Assembly (NCBI RefSeq): GCF_033546935.1
Contig: NZ_CP137854.1
Coordinates: 1-64,000, forward strand
DNA from: Xylophilus sp. GOD-11R
GTDB lineage: Bacteria > Pseudomonadota > Gammaproteobacteria > Burkholderiales > Burkholderiaceae_C
DNA: 64,000 nucleotides
Direction: 5' to 3'
This document shows positions 38,733-47,924 of this stretch, piece by piece. The stretch's first letter is position 1; each line of letters starts with the position of its first letter. The notes beneath the pieces were generated by a model. It was not told the DNA's origin and did no database searches. It saw only the letters and a list, made by a program, of their open reading frames with translations. The position numbers were made by a program, and so were the translations under genes.

Positions 38733-39845
38733 TCAGCGCCGCTCGACCACCACCGGCGCCATCTGCAGCGCCTCGCCGATGCGCACGGCGGCGTCCCGCG
38801 CGGCCTCGCGGCTGGCGAAAGGACCGGCCTGGACGCGGCGCAGGGCGCCGTCCTGCACGACGGCAATGGCCGCACCGGCGGCCGATGCGGGTGCGGCGGC
38901 GCGGCGCGACACCGCGTCGGCACCCTCCGGCCGGGAGAACGCGCCGAGCTGCACCCAGAAGCTGCCGCCGGCCGATCCGGCTGCCACCGGCGCTGGCGCG
39001 GCGGGCGTCGGCACGACGGGCGGCAGCGCGGGCTGGGCGTCAGCGACCAGCGCTCGCGGCGCCACGGGCTCATCCTGGTCGGCGCTGCGGCTCTCGGCGG
39101 CCAAGGCCACGGCGGTGATGCCGACCGGCGTGTCGCTCGTCGGCTCGGGCGGCGCCGCGTCGACCGGCGCATAGGCCACGGTCGCCACGGCCGATGCCGG
39201 CACCTGGACCGACGCCGGGGCTTGGGCCAACACAGCCGGCGAAGCATCGCCACGCCGCCAGGTGCTCGCGGCGATCTGCACCGGCGTGATCCGCTCCACT
39301 TCCACCGGTGCCACGCCGCGCAACAGGTCGAGCTTGAACGCCGCGGTGTAGCTCAGGTCGATGATGCGGCCCTCGTGGAACGGGCCACGATCGTTCACCC
39401 GCACGATGACCTCGCGGCCGTTGGCAGGGTTGCGCACCCAAGCGTAGCTGGGGATCGGCAGCGTCGGATGCGCCGCGGTCATCGCATACATGTCGTAGGG
39501 CTCGCCACTGGAGGTGGACGCGCCGTGGAACTTGCGGCCGTACCAGGAGGCCAGGCCGCTCTCGCGGTAGGTGGCATCGGGCGCCATCGGGCTGTAGGTG
39601 CGGCCGAGCACCACGTAGGGCTTGTTGGGGCCGCCGGCACGGATGGTTTCACGGCGCGGCTCGGCATCGGGCACTTGCGCCAGGTGGGCCGGCGGGTTGG
39701 CGTCCGGGCCGTCGCGGCCGGCGCGGGGGCCGCTGCGGCCACCGGGGCCGCTGGCGCAACCGGCCAGCAGCACGGCGGCCGTCAGGGCCGCCGATGCCGC
39801 GAGCCACCTAGCCAAAGACGGCGCTCCACAACGCCTGGATCGCAT
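38733..39845 (-). CDS. rlpA: RlpA-type septal ring lytic transglycosylase lipoprotein
   Basis: A 370-residue outer-membrane lipoprotein acting on septal peptidoglycan. Lipobox LLAGCAS near residue 29; double-psi beta-barrel RlpA domain (about 95-190) with ESGLASWYGRKFHG and VRVNDRGPFHEGRIIDLSYTAAFKL split by a short turn; long Ala/Pro linker; C-terminal SPOR domain (about 293-367) starting FWVQLGAFSR, which binds denuded glycan at the division site. The only plausible signal-peptide start lies 38 bases inside the glnE 3' end, so the genes overlap. Confidence 0.9.
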   Translation of the reverse strand: MRSRRCGAPSLARWLAASAALTAAVLLAGCASGPGGRSGPRAGRDGPDANPPAHLAQVPDAEPRRETIRAGGPNKPYVVLGRTYSPMAPDATYRESGLASWYGRKFHGASTSSGEPYDMYAMTAAHPTLPIPSYAWVRNPANGREVIVRVNDRGPFHEGRIIDLSYTAAFKLDLLRGVAPVEVERITPVQIAASTWRRGDASPAVLAQAPASVQVPASAVATVAYAPVDAAPPEPTSDTPVGITAVALAAESRSADQDEPVAPRALVADAQPALPPVVPTPAAPAPVAAGSAGGSFWVQLGAFSRPEGADAVSRRAAAPASAAGAAIAVVQDGALRRVQAGPFASREAARDAAVRIGEALQMAPVVVERR

Positions 39846-42594
39846 CGCGCTCGACCGCCATGGCGTCGGCGACGAGCTGCGTCGGCTCTTCGTTCAGCCG
39901 CGCGCGGTGCTGTTCCCGGCGCAGGACGCGGTAGGCGTCGGCCGCGCGTTGGCCCACACCCGGTGGCAGCAGTTGCGCGGCTTCGGCGCGCTGCAGCAGC
40001 GCGATGTTGCCGACGTTCTCGCGCAGGCCCGCGTGTTCGCCCGAGGCCGACAGCACCAGATACTGCACCGCGAATTCGGCGTCGACCATGCCGCCGCGGC
40101 TGTGCTTCACATCGAACCGGCCGGCCTTGACCGGATGCGCTGCGCGCACCTTCTCGCGCATGGCGACGATCTCCTGGGCCAGCGCGGCGGCGTCGCGCGG
40201 GGCGGTGATGACGGCCTCGCGCACCGCATCGAAGCGCGCGCGCCAGTCGAAGCCGTCGGCCTGCGTGGGCGGCGCCAGTACGCATCGAGCGCGGGTCATG
40301 GCCTGGTGCTCCCAGGTCCAGGCGGTATTGCTGCCGCGCCGTTCCTGGTATTTGGCATAGGCCTCGAAACTGGTGACCAGCATGCCGGAGTTGCCGTTGG
40401 GCCGCAGCGCGGTGTCGATCTCGTAGATGTCGCCGTCGGCGGTTTTCACGGTCAGCCAGTTGATCAGCTTGCGCACGAAGGCCGAATAGACCTCCGAGGC
40501 ACGGTCGTCTTCGTCGTGGTAGACGAAGACGATGTCGAGGTCGCTGCCGTAGCCGAGTTCCTTGCCGCCGAGCTTGCCGTAGCCGATGACCGCGAATGGC
40601 GGCTCGGCTTCCTCGCGGTGGCGCTGCTTGAGACGGCTCCAGCACCAGCGCGCGGTGATGCGCAGCGTGGCGTCGGCCAGCGCGCTGAGGTCGTCGGCCA
40701 CCTGCTCCACGCCGATCACGCCCTCCACGTCGCGCGCCAGGGTGCGGAACACCTCGGCGTGGTGCGCGCGGCGCAGCAGGTTGAGCAGGGTTTCGTCGTC
40801 GTCTTCGGCGGTGTTGGTGACCGAGGCCAGGCGGCGTTCGAGTTCGTCTTCGTATTCGGCGGCGTTGAAGCGTTCGGCCAGCAGGAACGGCCCGGCGAGT
40901 TCGTCGATGACGCCCGGGTGCTGGCGCAGGTAGCGCGCCGGCCATTTGGCCGCACCCAGCAGATGCAGCAGCCGGCGGTGCACGGCGGGGCGCTCGAGCA
41001 GCAGCGCCAGGTAGTTCTGGCGGCGCAGCAGCGGCTCGATCCAGTCGGCCATCTGCACGGCGGATTCCTCGGTGGCGGAACCGTCGGCCAGCCACAGGGC
41101 GGTGCGCTGCAGCAGCTTGAGCAGCCGGGTGCGGTCGACATCGCGCAGCGCGTTGATGCGCGGATGCCCGCGCCATTCGCGCATGCGCTCACGCACCCGC
41201 TCAGGCAGGCGTTCGAGCAGCGCGTCGAAGTCCGGCGGTGCACCGGCCGCGCGGCCGCAAACGCCCTTGCCGTTGCAGGCGGCCTGGGCGTTGCCGCCGA
41301 GCAGGGTGTCGAACTCCTGGGCGACGCGTTCGCGGTGGCCGTCGAGGTCGTGCAGGAAGGGGCAGAGCTGCGTATAGCCCATGGTGCGCGCGATCCATTC
41401 CAGGTCGGCGTCGGCGGTGGGCAGGGCGTGGGTCTGCTGGTCGTCGAGGTATTGGATGCGGTGCTCGACGCGGCGCAGAAAGGTGTAGGCCTCGGCCAAC
41501 GCGGCGGCGGTGTCCTCGGCCATCAGGCCGGCGTCGGTGAGGCAGCGCAGCGCCTGCAGCGTGGCGCGATGGCGCAGCTCGGGGAACTGGCCGCCGCGCA
41601 CCACCTGCAGCAGCTGCACGGTGAACTCGATCTCGCGAATGCCGCCGCGCGAAAGCTTCACGTCGTTGGCGCGCTCGGGCTTGCCGGCGCTGCGGCGGGT
41701 GGCGTGTTCGCGGATCTGCCGGTGCAGGTCACGCAGGCCGTCGAAGACGCTGTAGTCGAGATAGCGGCGGAACACGAAAGGCAGCACCACCTGGCGCAGC
41801 CCCAGCACGGCGGTGCCGCCGAGGCAGGCGCGCGGCGCGACGACCCGGCTCTTGAGCCAGGCGAAGCGTTCCCATTCGCGGCCCTGCACCACGAAGTATT
41901 CCTCCAGCGCGGCGAGCGACACGGCCGCAGGCCCCGAATGTCCGTTGGGCCGCAGCATCAGGTCGACTCGGAACACAAAGCCGTGCTCGGTGGTGTCGCC
42001 CACCAGCTGGGTGATGGTTCGCACCACCTGGGCGAAGTACTCGTGGTGCGAGATGCGGCCACGGCCGTCGGCATTGCCCGGCGTTTCGCCCTCGGCCTCG
42101 TAGACGTAGACCAGGTCGATGTCGCTGGAGACGTTGAGCTCGCGCCCGCCGAGCTTGCCCATGCCGACCACCCAGAACTCGCAACGGCTGCCATCGGCGT
42201 TGGTGGGCACGCCGTGGCGCGCATCGAGCGTGGCGAAGGCCTCGGCGCAGGCGATGTCGAGCGCGAATTCGGCGAGCTCGGTGACGCCGCGCACCACCAC
42301 CGCCAGGGGCGCCTGCTCCTCGCAGTCGAGGGTGGCCAGGCGTTCCATGACCAGCTGGCGCAGCACCCGCAGCGCGGCACTGCAGTCGTGGCCCTGGGCG
42401 CGCAGGGCGGCGAAGGTGTCGGCCATGGCGGCGCGTGTGGGGGCGCCGACGGCCAGCAGCGAGAGCTCCTGCGCATAGCGGCGGCGCAGGCGCTGCACGA
42501 AGCGCGCATGGGCGGCGCCACCGTCTATCTCCGATGGGGGAGCAGGCGCAACATCGTGTACGGCCAGGGGGCCGTTACCCCGTGTGGCGGTCAT
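39808..42594 (-). CDS. glnE: Bifunctional glutamine synthetase adenylyltransferase/deadenylylase
   Basis: A 928-residue regulator that adds and removes AMP on glutamine synthetase according to nitrogen signals from PII. It has two nucleotidyltransferase halves: the N-terminal (deadenylylase) site with MGKLGGRELNVSSDIDLV, and the C-terminal (adenylylase) site with YGKLGGKELGYGSDLDIVF. Each is followed by a GlnD_UR_UTase-like helical region (KLSRGGIREIEF; KHSRGGMVDAEF). The ATG at 42594 follows AGGAATT; earlier in-frame ATGs overlap the divergent promoter. rlpA follows and overlaps. Confidence 0.93.
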   Translation of the reverse strand: MTATRGNGPLAVHDVAPAPPSEIDGGAAHARFVQRLRRRYAQELSLLAVGAPTRAAMADTFAALRAQGHDCSAALRVLRQLVMERLATLDCEEQAPLAVVVRGVTELAEFALDIACAEAFATLDARHGVPTNADGSRCEFWVVGMGKLGGRELNVSSDIDLVYVYEAEGETPGNADGRGRISHHEYFAQVVRTITQLVGDTTEHGFVFRVDLMLRPNGHSGPAAVSLAALEEYFVVQGREWERFAWLKSRVVAPRACLGGTAVLGLRQVVLPFVFRRYLDYSVFDGLRDLHRQIREHATRRSAGKPERANDVKLSRGGIREIEFTVQLLQVVRGGQFPELRHRATLQALRCLTDAGLMAEDTAAALAEAYTFLRRVEHRIQYLDDQQTHALPTADADLEWIARTMGYTQLCPFLHDLDGHRERVAQEFDTLLGGNAQAACNGKGVCGRAAGAPPDFDALLERLPERVRERMREWRGHPRINALRDVDRTRLLKLLQRTALWLADGSATEESAVQMADWIEPLLRRQNYLALLLERPAVHRRLLHLLGAAKWPARYLRQHPGVIDELAGPFLLAERFNAAEYEDELERRLASVTNTAEDDDETLLNLLRRAHHAEVFRTLARDVEGVIGVEQVADDLSALADATLRITARWCWSRLKQRHREEAEPPFAVIGYGKLGGKELGYGSDLDIVFVYHDEDDRASEVYSAFVRKLINWLTVKTADGDIYEIDTALRPNGNSGMLVTSFEAYAKYQERRGSNTAWTWEHQAMTRARCVLAPPTQADGFDWRARFDAVREAVITAPRDAAALAQEIVAMREKVRAAHPVKAGRFDVKHSRGGMVDAEFAVQYLVLSASGEHAGLRENVGNIALLQRAEAAQLLPPGVGQRAADAYRVLRREQHRARLNEEPTQLVADAMAVERDAIQALWSAVFG

Positions 42595-42621
42595 AATTCC
42601 TGAGGACATGCCATGCACTTT

Positions 42622-42627
42622 TTGACA
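42622..42627 (+). promoter_or_regulatory. Putative -35 hexamer of yhdP
   Basis: A consensus TTGACA in the gap after the glnE start on the other strand. Its position supports the yhdP start at 42685 rather than an ATG at 42613; the -10 is not clear. Confidence 0.35.
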
Positions 42628-42684
42628 ACGACTGACTTAGTGTCCGGGAACCGGTTCAGACATGCCGAGCATTTAGCCCCCTAC

Positions 42685-45600
42685 ATGACCGAACCGATAG
42701 ATAAGAAGAACCCTGTGCGGGCCTGGAAGGCAGCTGCTGCCGTGGCAAGCGGGATCTTCTGGTCGTTATTGGCCGCCTGGTTGTGTGTGGGAGCCGCCTG
42801 GTGCGCGGTCCACTTTTGGATTGTGCCGCGAATCGCCGATTTCCGTCCCCGGCTCGAGGCGGAAGCCACGCGCATCCTGGGGGCGCCCGTTCGCATCGGC
42901 TCGCTCACCGCGCGATCGGGCTGGCTGGTGCCGACCTTCGCCGTGGCCGACGTGACCGTGACCGACACCGCCGGCCGCACCGCGCTGCGGCTGCCGCTGG
43001 TGGTCGCCGCGCTGTCGCCGCGCTCGCTGCTGCACCTGGGGTTCGAGCAGCTCTATCTGGAAGACCCCGAACTCGACCTGCGCCGCGACGCCGACGGCCG
43101 CCTCGTCGTCGCGGGCATCGCGCTCAAGCCGTCCCAATCGCCCGGGAGCCGGGGCGCCGACTGGCTCTTCTCGCAGGCCGAGGTGGTGGTGAAGGGCGGC
43201 ACGCTGCACTGGACCGACGAGCGCACCGCCGTGCCACCGCTCACGCTGGGCGCCGTCGAGGTGGTGCTGCGCAACGGCCCCTGGCGCCACGACCTGCGCG
43301 TCGAAGCCACGCCGCCGGCCGACAGCGGCGGCCGCTTCACCCTGGTCGGGCGCTTCGGTCAGCCTTTGCTGTCGCTGCGACCGGGCGCCTGGCGCGACTG
43401 GTCCGGTCCGCTCTATCTCGACATGCCCGGCGCCGACGTCGCCAGGCTCTACCGGCAGGCCGGCGACCTGCTGCGGCAACCGGTGCCCGCCGGCGATGGC
43501 GATGCGCCGCCCGGCCCCTTGTTCGGCGTGGCGGACGCCGCCGGCCGTGGGTCGCTGCGGCTGTGGGCCGACCTGGCCGGCGGCGGCATCGTCGGCGCGG
43601 CGGCCGATGTCGCGGTGGACGACCTCGCCCTGCGATTCGCCGACGCCCCGGAAGCACTGGCATTGCAGCGCCTGTCGGGCCGGCTGACCGGCCATCGCAG
43701 CGACGCCGGCTTCGACCTCGCCACGCGCGGACTGGCCTTCTCGCGCGAAGACGGCTACCGCTGGCCGGGCGGCAACGTGGCGCTGCGCCATGTGCGCGCC
43801 GGCGCGGGCCGCAGCGCGCGCACCGAGATTACCGGCGACCAGCTCGACCTCGCGGCGCTGGCCGGCGTGGCGCGCAGTCTGCCGCTGGGCGCCGCCGCGC
43901 AACGCACGCTGGCCGACCGAGCGCCGCGCGGCCTGCTGCGCTCGATCGACGCCGCCTGGGACACGCCCGACGAGGACGGCGAGCCGTCGCATTTCCGCGC
44001 GCGCGGCCAGGTCGCCGGCCTGGCGCTGGCCTCGCGGCCGCCCGACAGCAGCCGGCTCGCCGCCGCCGCGGCGGTGGAAGCCGCGATGCGCGCACGCGAT
44101 CCGCACGGCCACCAGCATGAACATCCGCCGATAGGCCTGCCCGGCGTGCGCGGCGCGGATGTCGATTTCGACTTCGACGAGCGCGGCGGCAAGGCCGGCG
44201 TGGCCATCCACGCGGGCGCGCTCGACTTTCCCGGCGTGTTCGACGAAACGGTCGTACTGATGGATTCGCTGCAGGCCGATCTGCGCTGGCAGCGCGGCGC
44301 CGACGGCCGCATGGCGGTGCAGGCGCCCCAGGTGACTTTCGCCAATGCCGACGCCGCCGGGCAATTGCGTGCCACCTGGCACACCGCCGACGACGGTGAC
44401 CCGGCCCTGCGCATGCCGGGCGTGCTCGATCTCTCCGGCAGCCTTTCGCGCGCCGACGGCACGCGGGTGCATCGCTACCTGCCGCGCACGCTCGGCCCCG
44501 AGGTGCGCGAATACGTACGCGACGCAGTGAGCGCCGGCGTGGCCACCGCGGTGGACTTCCAGGTGCGCGGCGATCTGCGCCACATGCCGTTCGCCGATCC
44601 GAAACTCGGCCGCTTCCATATCGCCGCCAAGCTGCGCGACGTGACCTACGCCTATGCGCCGCCGGAGATCGAGCAGGAGGGCGCGCTGCCCTGGCCGGCG
44701 CTCGTCAAGCTCGACGGCGAACTGGTCTTCGAGGGCCGCACCATGGAGATCCGCCGCGCGTCGGGCCGGCTCGAATCGCCCGACTCCATGCGCGCCACCG
44801 GCGCACGCGGGCCGATCGCGCCGCCGCCGCGCACCGCCGCCACGCCGCCGCTGTTGCCGGGCGAGGTGCAGGTGCTGCGCGCCGACGTGAAGATCGCCGA
44901 CCTGACCAACACCGTGGTGGAGGTGCAGGCGCGGGCCCGGGGGCCGCTGGCCGAGATGCTCGCCATCGTCGATGCGGCGCCGCTGGCCGGCATCACCGGC
45001 CATGTGCTGTCGGAGGTGAGCGCCACCGGCCCGGCCGAGCTGCAACTCGGGCTCACGCTGCCGATCCACGACATGCACAACAGCCGGGTGCGAGGACGGC
45101 TCGCCCTGGCCGGCAACGATCTGCGCATCCGGCCCGCCACGCCCCTGTTGGCCCAGGCCACCGGCGCGGTGGCCTTCACCGAGGCGGGCTTCAACCTGGT
45201 CGGCACGCAGGCCCGCATGCTGGGCGGCGAAATGCGGCTGGAAGGCGGGCTCAAACCGGTGCCCGGCACGAGCACTGCCAGCGGCGCGATGGCGCATGTG
45301 CTGGACCTGCGCGCCGAAGGAAGCCTCACCGCCGACGGCCTGCGGGGTACACCCGAGCTCGGCGCCACCGCCCGGCTGGCGAAGGCCGCGCAGGGCGAAG
45401 CCAGCTACACCGCCACGGTCGACACATCGCGTGGGCATCCGGAAGTGCTCGTCACCAGCAGCCTGCAGGGCATGGCGCTGAACCTGCCGGCGCCGATGGG
45501 CAAGTCGGCCGACGCCAGCCTGCCTTTGCGCTTCCAGACCCGGCTGCTGCCGGCGGGCGACGCGGCCGCCGCACGGGACGAGCTCACCATGCGGCTCGGC

Positions 45601-46968
45601 GACGTCGTCGCGGTGCGGTATATGCGCTCGCTCGACGGCGAGCAGCCGCGCGTGATGGCCGGCAGCATGGATGTCGGCTCGGACGCCGGGGCGCAGCGGC
45701 CGCTGCCCGACGAAGGCGTTGCCGCCAACGTGCGGCTGGCCGTGCTCGACGTGGACGCCTGGCGCGAGGTGCTCCGGCAGGTCGGGGAAGAAGGGCCGGA
45801 GGGCCGGAGCGCGGCGGCCGCGCCTACGACGCCGAAGCGATCGGAAGCGGCCGACTACCTGCCCGACACCCTGGCCCTGCGTGCCGGCGAGCTCACGGCC
45901 GCCGGCCGCACCCTGCACGACGTGGTGATCGGTGGCACGCACCAAGGCAATCTCTGGCAAGCCAACGTGGACGCGCGCGAGGTCGGCGGCTTCGTCGAAT
46001 ACCGGCAGTCCGCCGGCACCGAGCCGGCCCGCTTCTTCGCCCGGCTGTCGCGGCTGGAGGTGCCCGATACCGCCGCCCAGGACGTGGAGTCGCTCACCGA
46101 CCAGAGCGGGCCGGAGTCGACCTCGCCCACGGGTGGGCCCTTGCCGGCGCTCGACATCGTGGTCGACGATTTCCAGCTCAAGGAACGCCACCTCGGCCGG
46201 CTCGAAGTGCAGGCGGTGAACCGCGACACCGAATGGCGGCTCGACAAGCTGCAGCTCACCATGCCCGAGGCCAGCTTTGCCGCCACCGGCCGCTGGGGCC
46301 GGCGCGCGGCGGGTGCGGCGCGGCGCACCGATCTGGATTTCCGCCTCGACCTGCGCGACAGCGGCGCGCTGCTCGCACGCTTCGGCATGCCGGGCGTGGT
46401 GGCGCGCGGCGCCGGGCAGCTCCAGGGCAAGGTCGACTGGCAGGGTTCGCCCTTCAGCCCCGAGTACCGGTCCATGGACGGCACGCTGCGGCTGGACGTG
46501 GCGAGCGGCCAGTTCCTCAAGGCCGATCCCGGCCTGGCCAAGCTGCTCGGCGTGCTGTCGCTGCAGTCGCTGCCGCGCCGGCTGACGCTGGACTTTCGCG
46601 ATGTGTTCAGCGACGGATTCGCCTTCGACCACGTGCGCGGCGACGTGCGCATCGACGACGGCATCGCCCGCACCGACCGGCTCGAAATGAAGGGTGTCGC
46701 CGCCACCGTGCGCATGGACGGCAGCGCCGACTTGCGCCGCGAGACGCAGGACCTGCGCGTCGTCGTGGTGCCCGAGATCAACGCCGGCACCGCCTCGCTG
46801 CTGGCCACCTTCGTCAATCCGGTGATCGGGCTCGGCACCTTCCTCGCCCAGGCCTTGCTGCGCGGACCGCTGATCGACGCGACCACGCAGGAGTTCGACA
46901 TCAGCGGGCGGTGGGTCGATCCGAAGATCGTGAAGTTGAGCGGCAAGGAACGCACCGAGACCCGGTAG
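42685..46968 (+). CDS. yhdP: YhdP-family AsmA-like protein
   Basis: A very long protein (about 1427 residues) of the YhdP/TIGR02099 family. In E. coli YhdP, with TamB and YdbH, moves phospholipids to the outer membrane. An N-terminal helix (about 20-42, SGIFWSLLAAWLCVGAAW) anchors it in the inner membrane; the rest is periplasmic beta-repeat (AsmA/VPS13-like groove). The C-terminal LASG-like LDVASGQFLKADPGLAKLLG and LRLTLDF-like segments are hallmark. The ATG at 42685 (MTEPIDKK) gives a short cytoplasmic tail; an upstream ATG at 42613 sits in promoter sequence. Confidence 0.9.
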   Translation: MTEPIDKKNPVRAWKAAAAVASGIFWSLLAAWLCVGAAWCAVHFWIVPRIADFRPRLEAEATRILGAPVRIGSLTARSGWLVPTFAVADVTVTDTAGRTALRLPLVVAALSPRSLLHLGFEQLYLEDPELDLRRDADGRLVVAGIALKPSQSPGSRGADWLFSQAEVVVKGGTLHWTDERTAVPPLTLGAVEVVLRNGPWRHDLRVEATPPADSGGRFTLVGRFGQPLLSLRPGAWRDWSGPLYLDMPGADVARLYRQAGDLLRQPVPAGDGDAPPGPLFGVADAAGRGSLRLWADLAGGGIVGAAADVAVDDLALRFADAPEALALQRLSGRLTGHRSDAGFDLATRGLAFSREDGYRWPGGNVALRHVRAGAGRSARTEITGDQLDLAALAGVARSLPLGAAAQRTLADRAPRGLLRSIDAAWDTPDEDGEPSHFRARGQVAGLALASRPPDSSRLAAAAAVEAAMRARDPHGHQHEHPPIGLPGVRGADVDFDFDERGGKAGVAIHAGALDFPGVFDETVVLMDSLQADLRWQRGADGRMAVQAPQVTFANADAAGQLRATWHTADDGDPALRMPGVLDLSGSLSRADGTRVHRYLPRTLGPEVREYVRDAVSAGVATAVDFQVRGDLRHMPFADPKLGRFHIAAKLRDVTYAYAPPEIEQEGALPWPALVKLDGELVFEGRTMEIRRASGRLESPDSMRATGARGPIAPPPRTAATPPLLPGEVQVLRADVKIADLTNTVVEVQARARGPLAEMLAIVDAAPLAGITGHVLSEVSATGPAELQLGLTLPIHDMHNSRVRGRLALAGNDLRIRPATPLLAQATGAVAFTEAGFNLVGTQARMLGGEMRLEGGLKPVPGTSTASGAMAHVLDLRAEGSLTADGLRGTPELGATARLAKAAQGEASYTATVDTSRGHPEVLVTSSLQGMALNLPAPMGKSADASLPLRFQTRLLPAGDAAAARDELTMRLGDVVAVRYMRSLDGEQPRVMAGSMDVGSDAGAQRPLPDEGVAANVRLAVLDVDAWREVLRQVGEEGPEGRSAAAAPTTPKRSEAADYLPDTLALRAGELTAAGRTLHDVVIGGTHQGNLWQANVDAREVGGFVEYRQSAGTEPARFFARLSRLEVPDTAAQDVESLTDQSGPESTSPTGGPLPALDIVVDDFQLKERHLGRLEVQAVNRDTEWRLDKLQLTMPEASFAATGRWGRRAAGAARRTDLDFRLDLRDSGALLARFGMPGVVARGAGQLQGKVDWQGSPFSPEYRSMDGTLRLDVASGQFLKADPGLAKLLGVLSLQSLPRRLTLDFRDVFSDGFAFDHVRGDVRIDDGIARTDRLEMKGVAATVRMDGSADLRRETQDLRVVVVPEINAGTASLLATFVNPVIGLGTFLAQALLRGPLIDATTQEFDISGRWVDPKIVKLSGKERTETR

Positions 46969-47068
46969 GGGCACGGCGGTGCGCGGCGCGTCGCCTGGCC
47001 GCGCGCGGCGACAATGCGGCACGCGCGCCGGCGCGTCATTCCGCCCCCCCTTCGAAGAGGTTTTCGCC

Positions 47069-47893
47069 ATGCAAGTCGCTGCCCTGCAGATGGTTTCCAG
47101 CCCCGAGCTGTCCGCCAACCTGGCCGATGCCCGCGCCTTGCTGGAGCAGGCCGCCGCCGCGGGCGCCGAACTGGCGGTGCTGCCCGAATACTTCTGTCTG
47201 TTCGCTCAGCGCGACACCGACAAGCTGGCGATCCGCGAGACGTGGGGCGAGGGCGGCGAGATCCAGGACTTTCTCGCGCGCACCGCACGCGAGCTGGGTC
47301 TGTGGATCGCCGGCGGCACCTTCCCGGTGGCGATCCCGGGCGACGAGGGCCATGTCTTCAACACGCTGCCGGTGTTCGATCCCCAAGGCCTGGCCCGGGC
47401 GCGCTACGACAAGATGCACCTGTTCCGTTTCGACGACGGCCAGAAGACCTACGACGAGGCACGCACCCTGCAGCCGGGCGGCGAGCCGGCCTGGTTCGAT
47501 CTGCCTTCGCGCGACGGCCACACCTGGCGCGTGGGGCTGTCCATCTGCTACGACCTGCGGTTTCCGGAGCTCTACCGCGCCTACGCCGCCGCCGGCTGCG
47601 ACCTGCTGCTGGTGCCCTCGGCCTTCACGCACGTGACCGGCCAGGCCCATTGGGAATTGCTGCTGCGCGCCCGTGCGGTCGAGAACCTGGCCTTCGTCGC
47701 GGCAGCCGCGCAGGGCGGCGAGCATGTCAACGGCCGGCGTACCTGGGGCCACTCGATGCTGGTCGGCCCCTGGGGTGGCGTGCTGGCGCAGCGTGCGCAG
47801 GACGGCGCCGGTGTGGTGCTGGCCGCACTCGACATCGCCGAGCTGTCGGCTGCCCGCGCGCGGCTGCCGGCCCTGGCGCACCGTCGGCTGTGA
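47069..47893 (+). CDS. Carbon-nitrogen hydrolase, probable deaminated glutathione amidase
   Basis: A 274-residue nitrilase-superfamily amidase. Glu-Lys-Cys triad: VLPEYFCLF (about 41), YDKMHLFR (about 113) and SICYDLRFPELYR (Cys about 155). The CYDLRFPE form and YDKMHLF segment match the Nit1/NitA type, which repairs deaminated glutathione; other omega-amidases are alternatives. A GACAAT -10-like element lies about 60 bases upstream. The histidine kinase gene begins 31 bases after its stop. Confidence 0.88.
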   Translation: MQVAALQMVSSPELSANLADARALLEQAAAAGAELAVLPEYFCLFAQRDTDKLAIRETWGEGGEIQDFLARTARELGLWIAGGTFPVAIPGDEGHVFNTLPVFDPQGLARARYDKMHLFRFDDGQKTYDEARTLQPGGEPAWFDLPSRDGHTWRVGLSICYDLRFPELYRAYAAAGCDLLLVPSAFTHVTGQAHWELLLRARAVENLAFVAAAAQGGEHVNGRRTWGHSMLVGPWGGVLAQRAQDGAGVVLAALDIAELSAARARLPALAHRRL

Positions 47894-47924
47894 ACGTCCT
47901 GGCCACCGCCTTGCCTGACCGGCC

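Noticed and set aside
42766..47118. A 1450-codon open frame antisense to yhdP
   Set aside because: Typical high-GC shadow frame; no domain, start site or neighbour logic, while the plus-strand protein is a clear YhdP.
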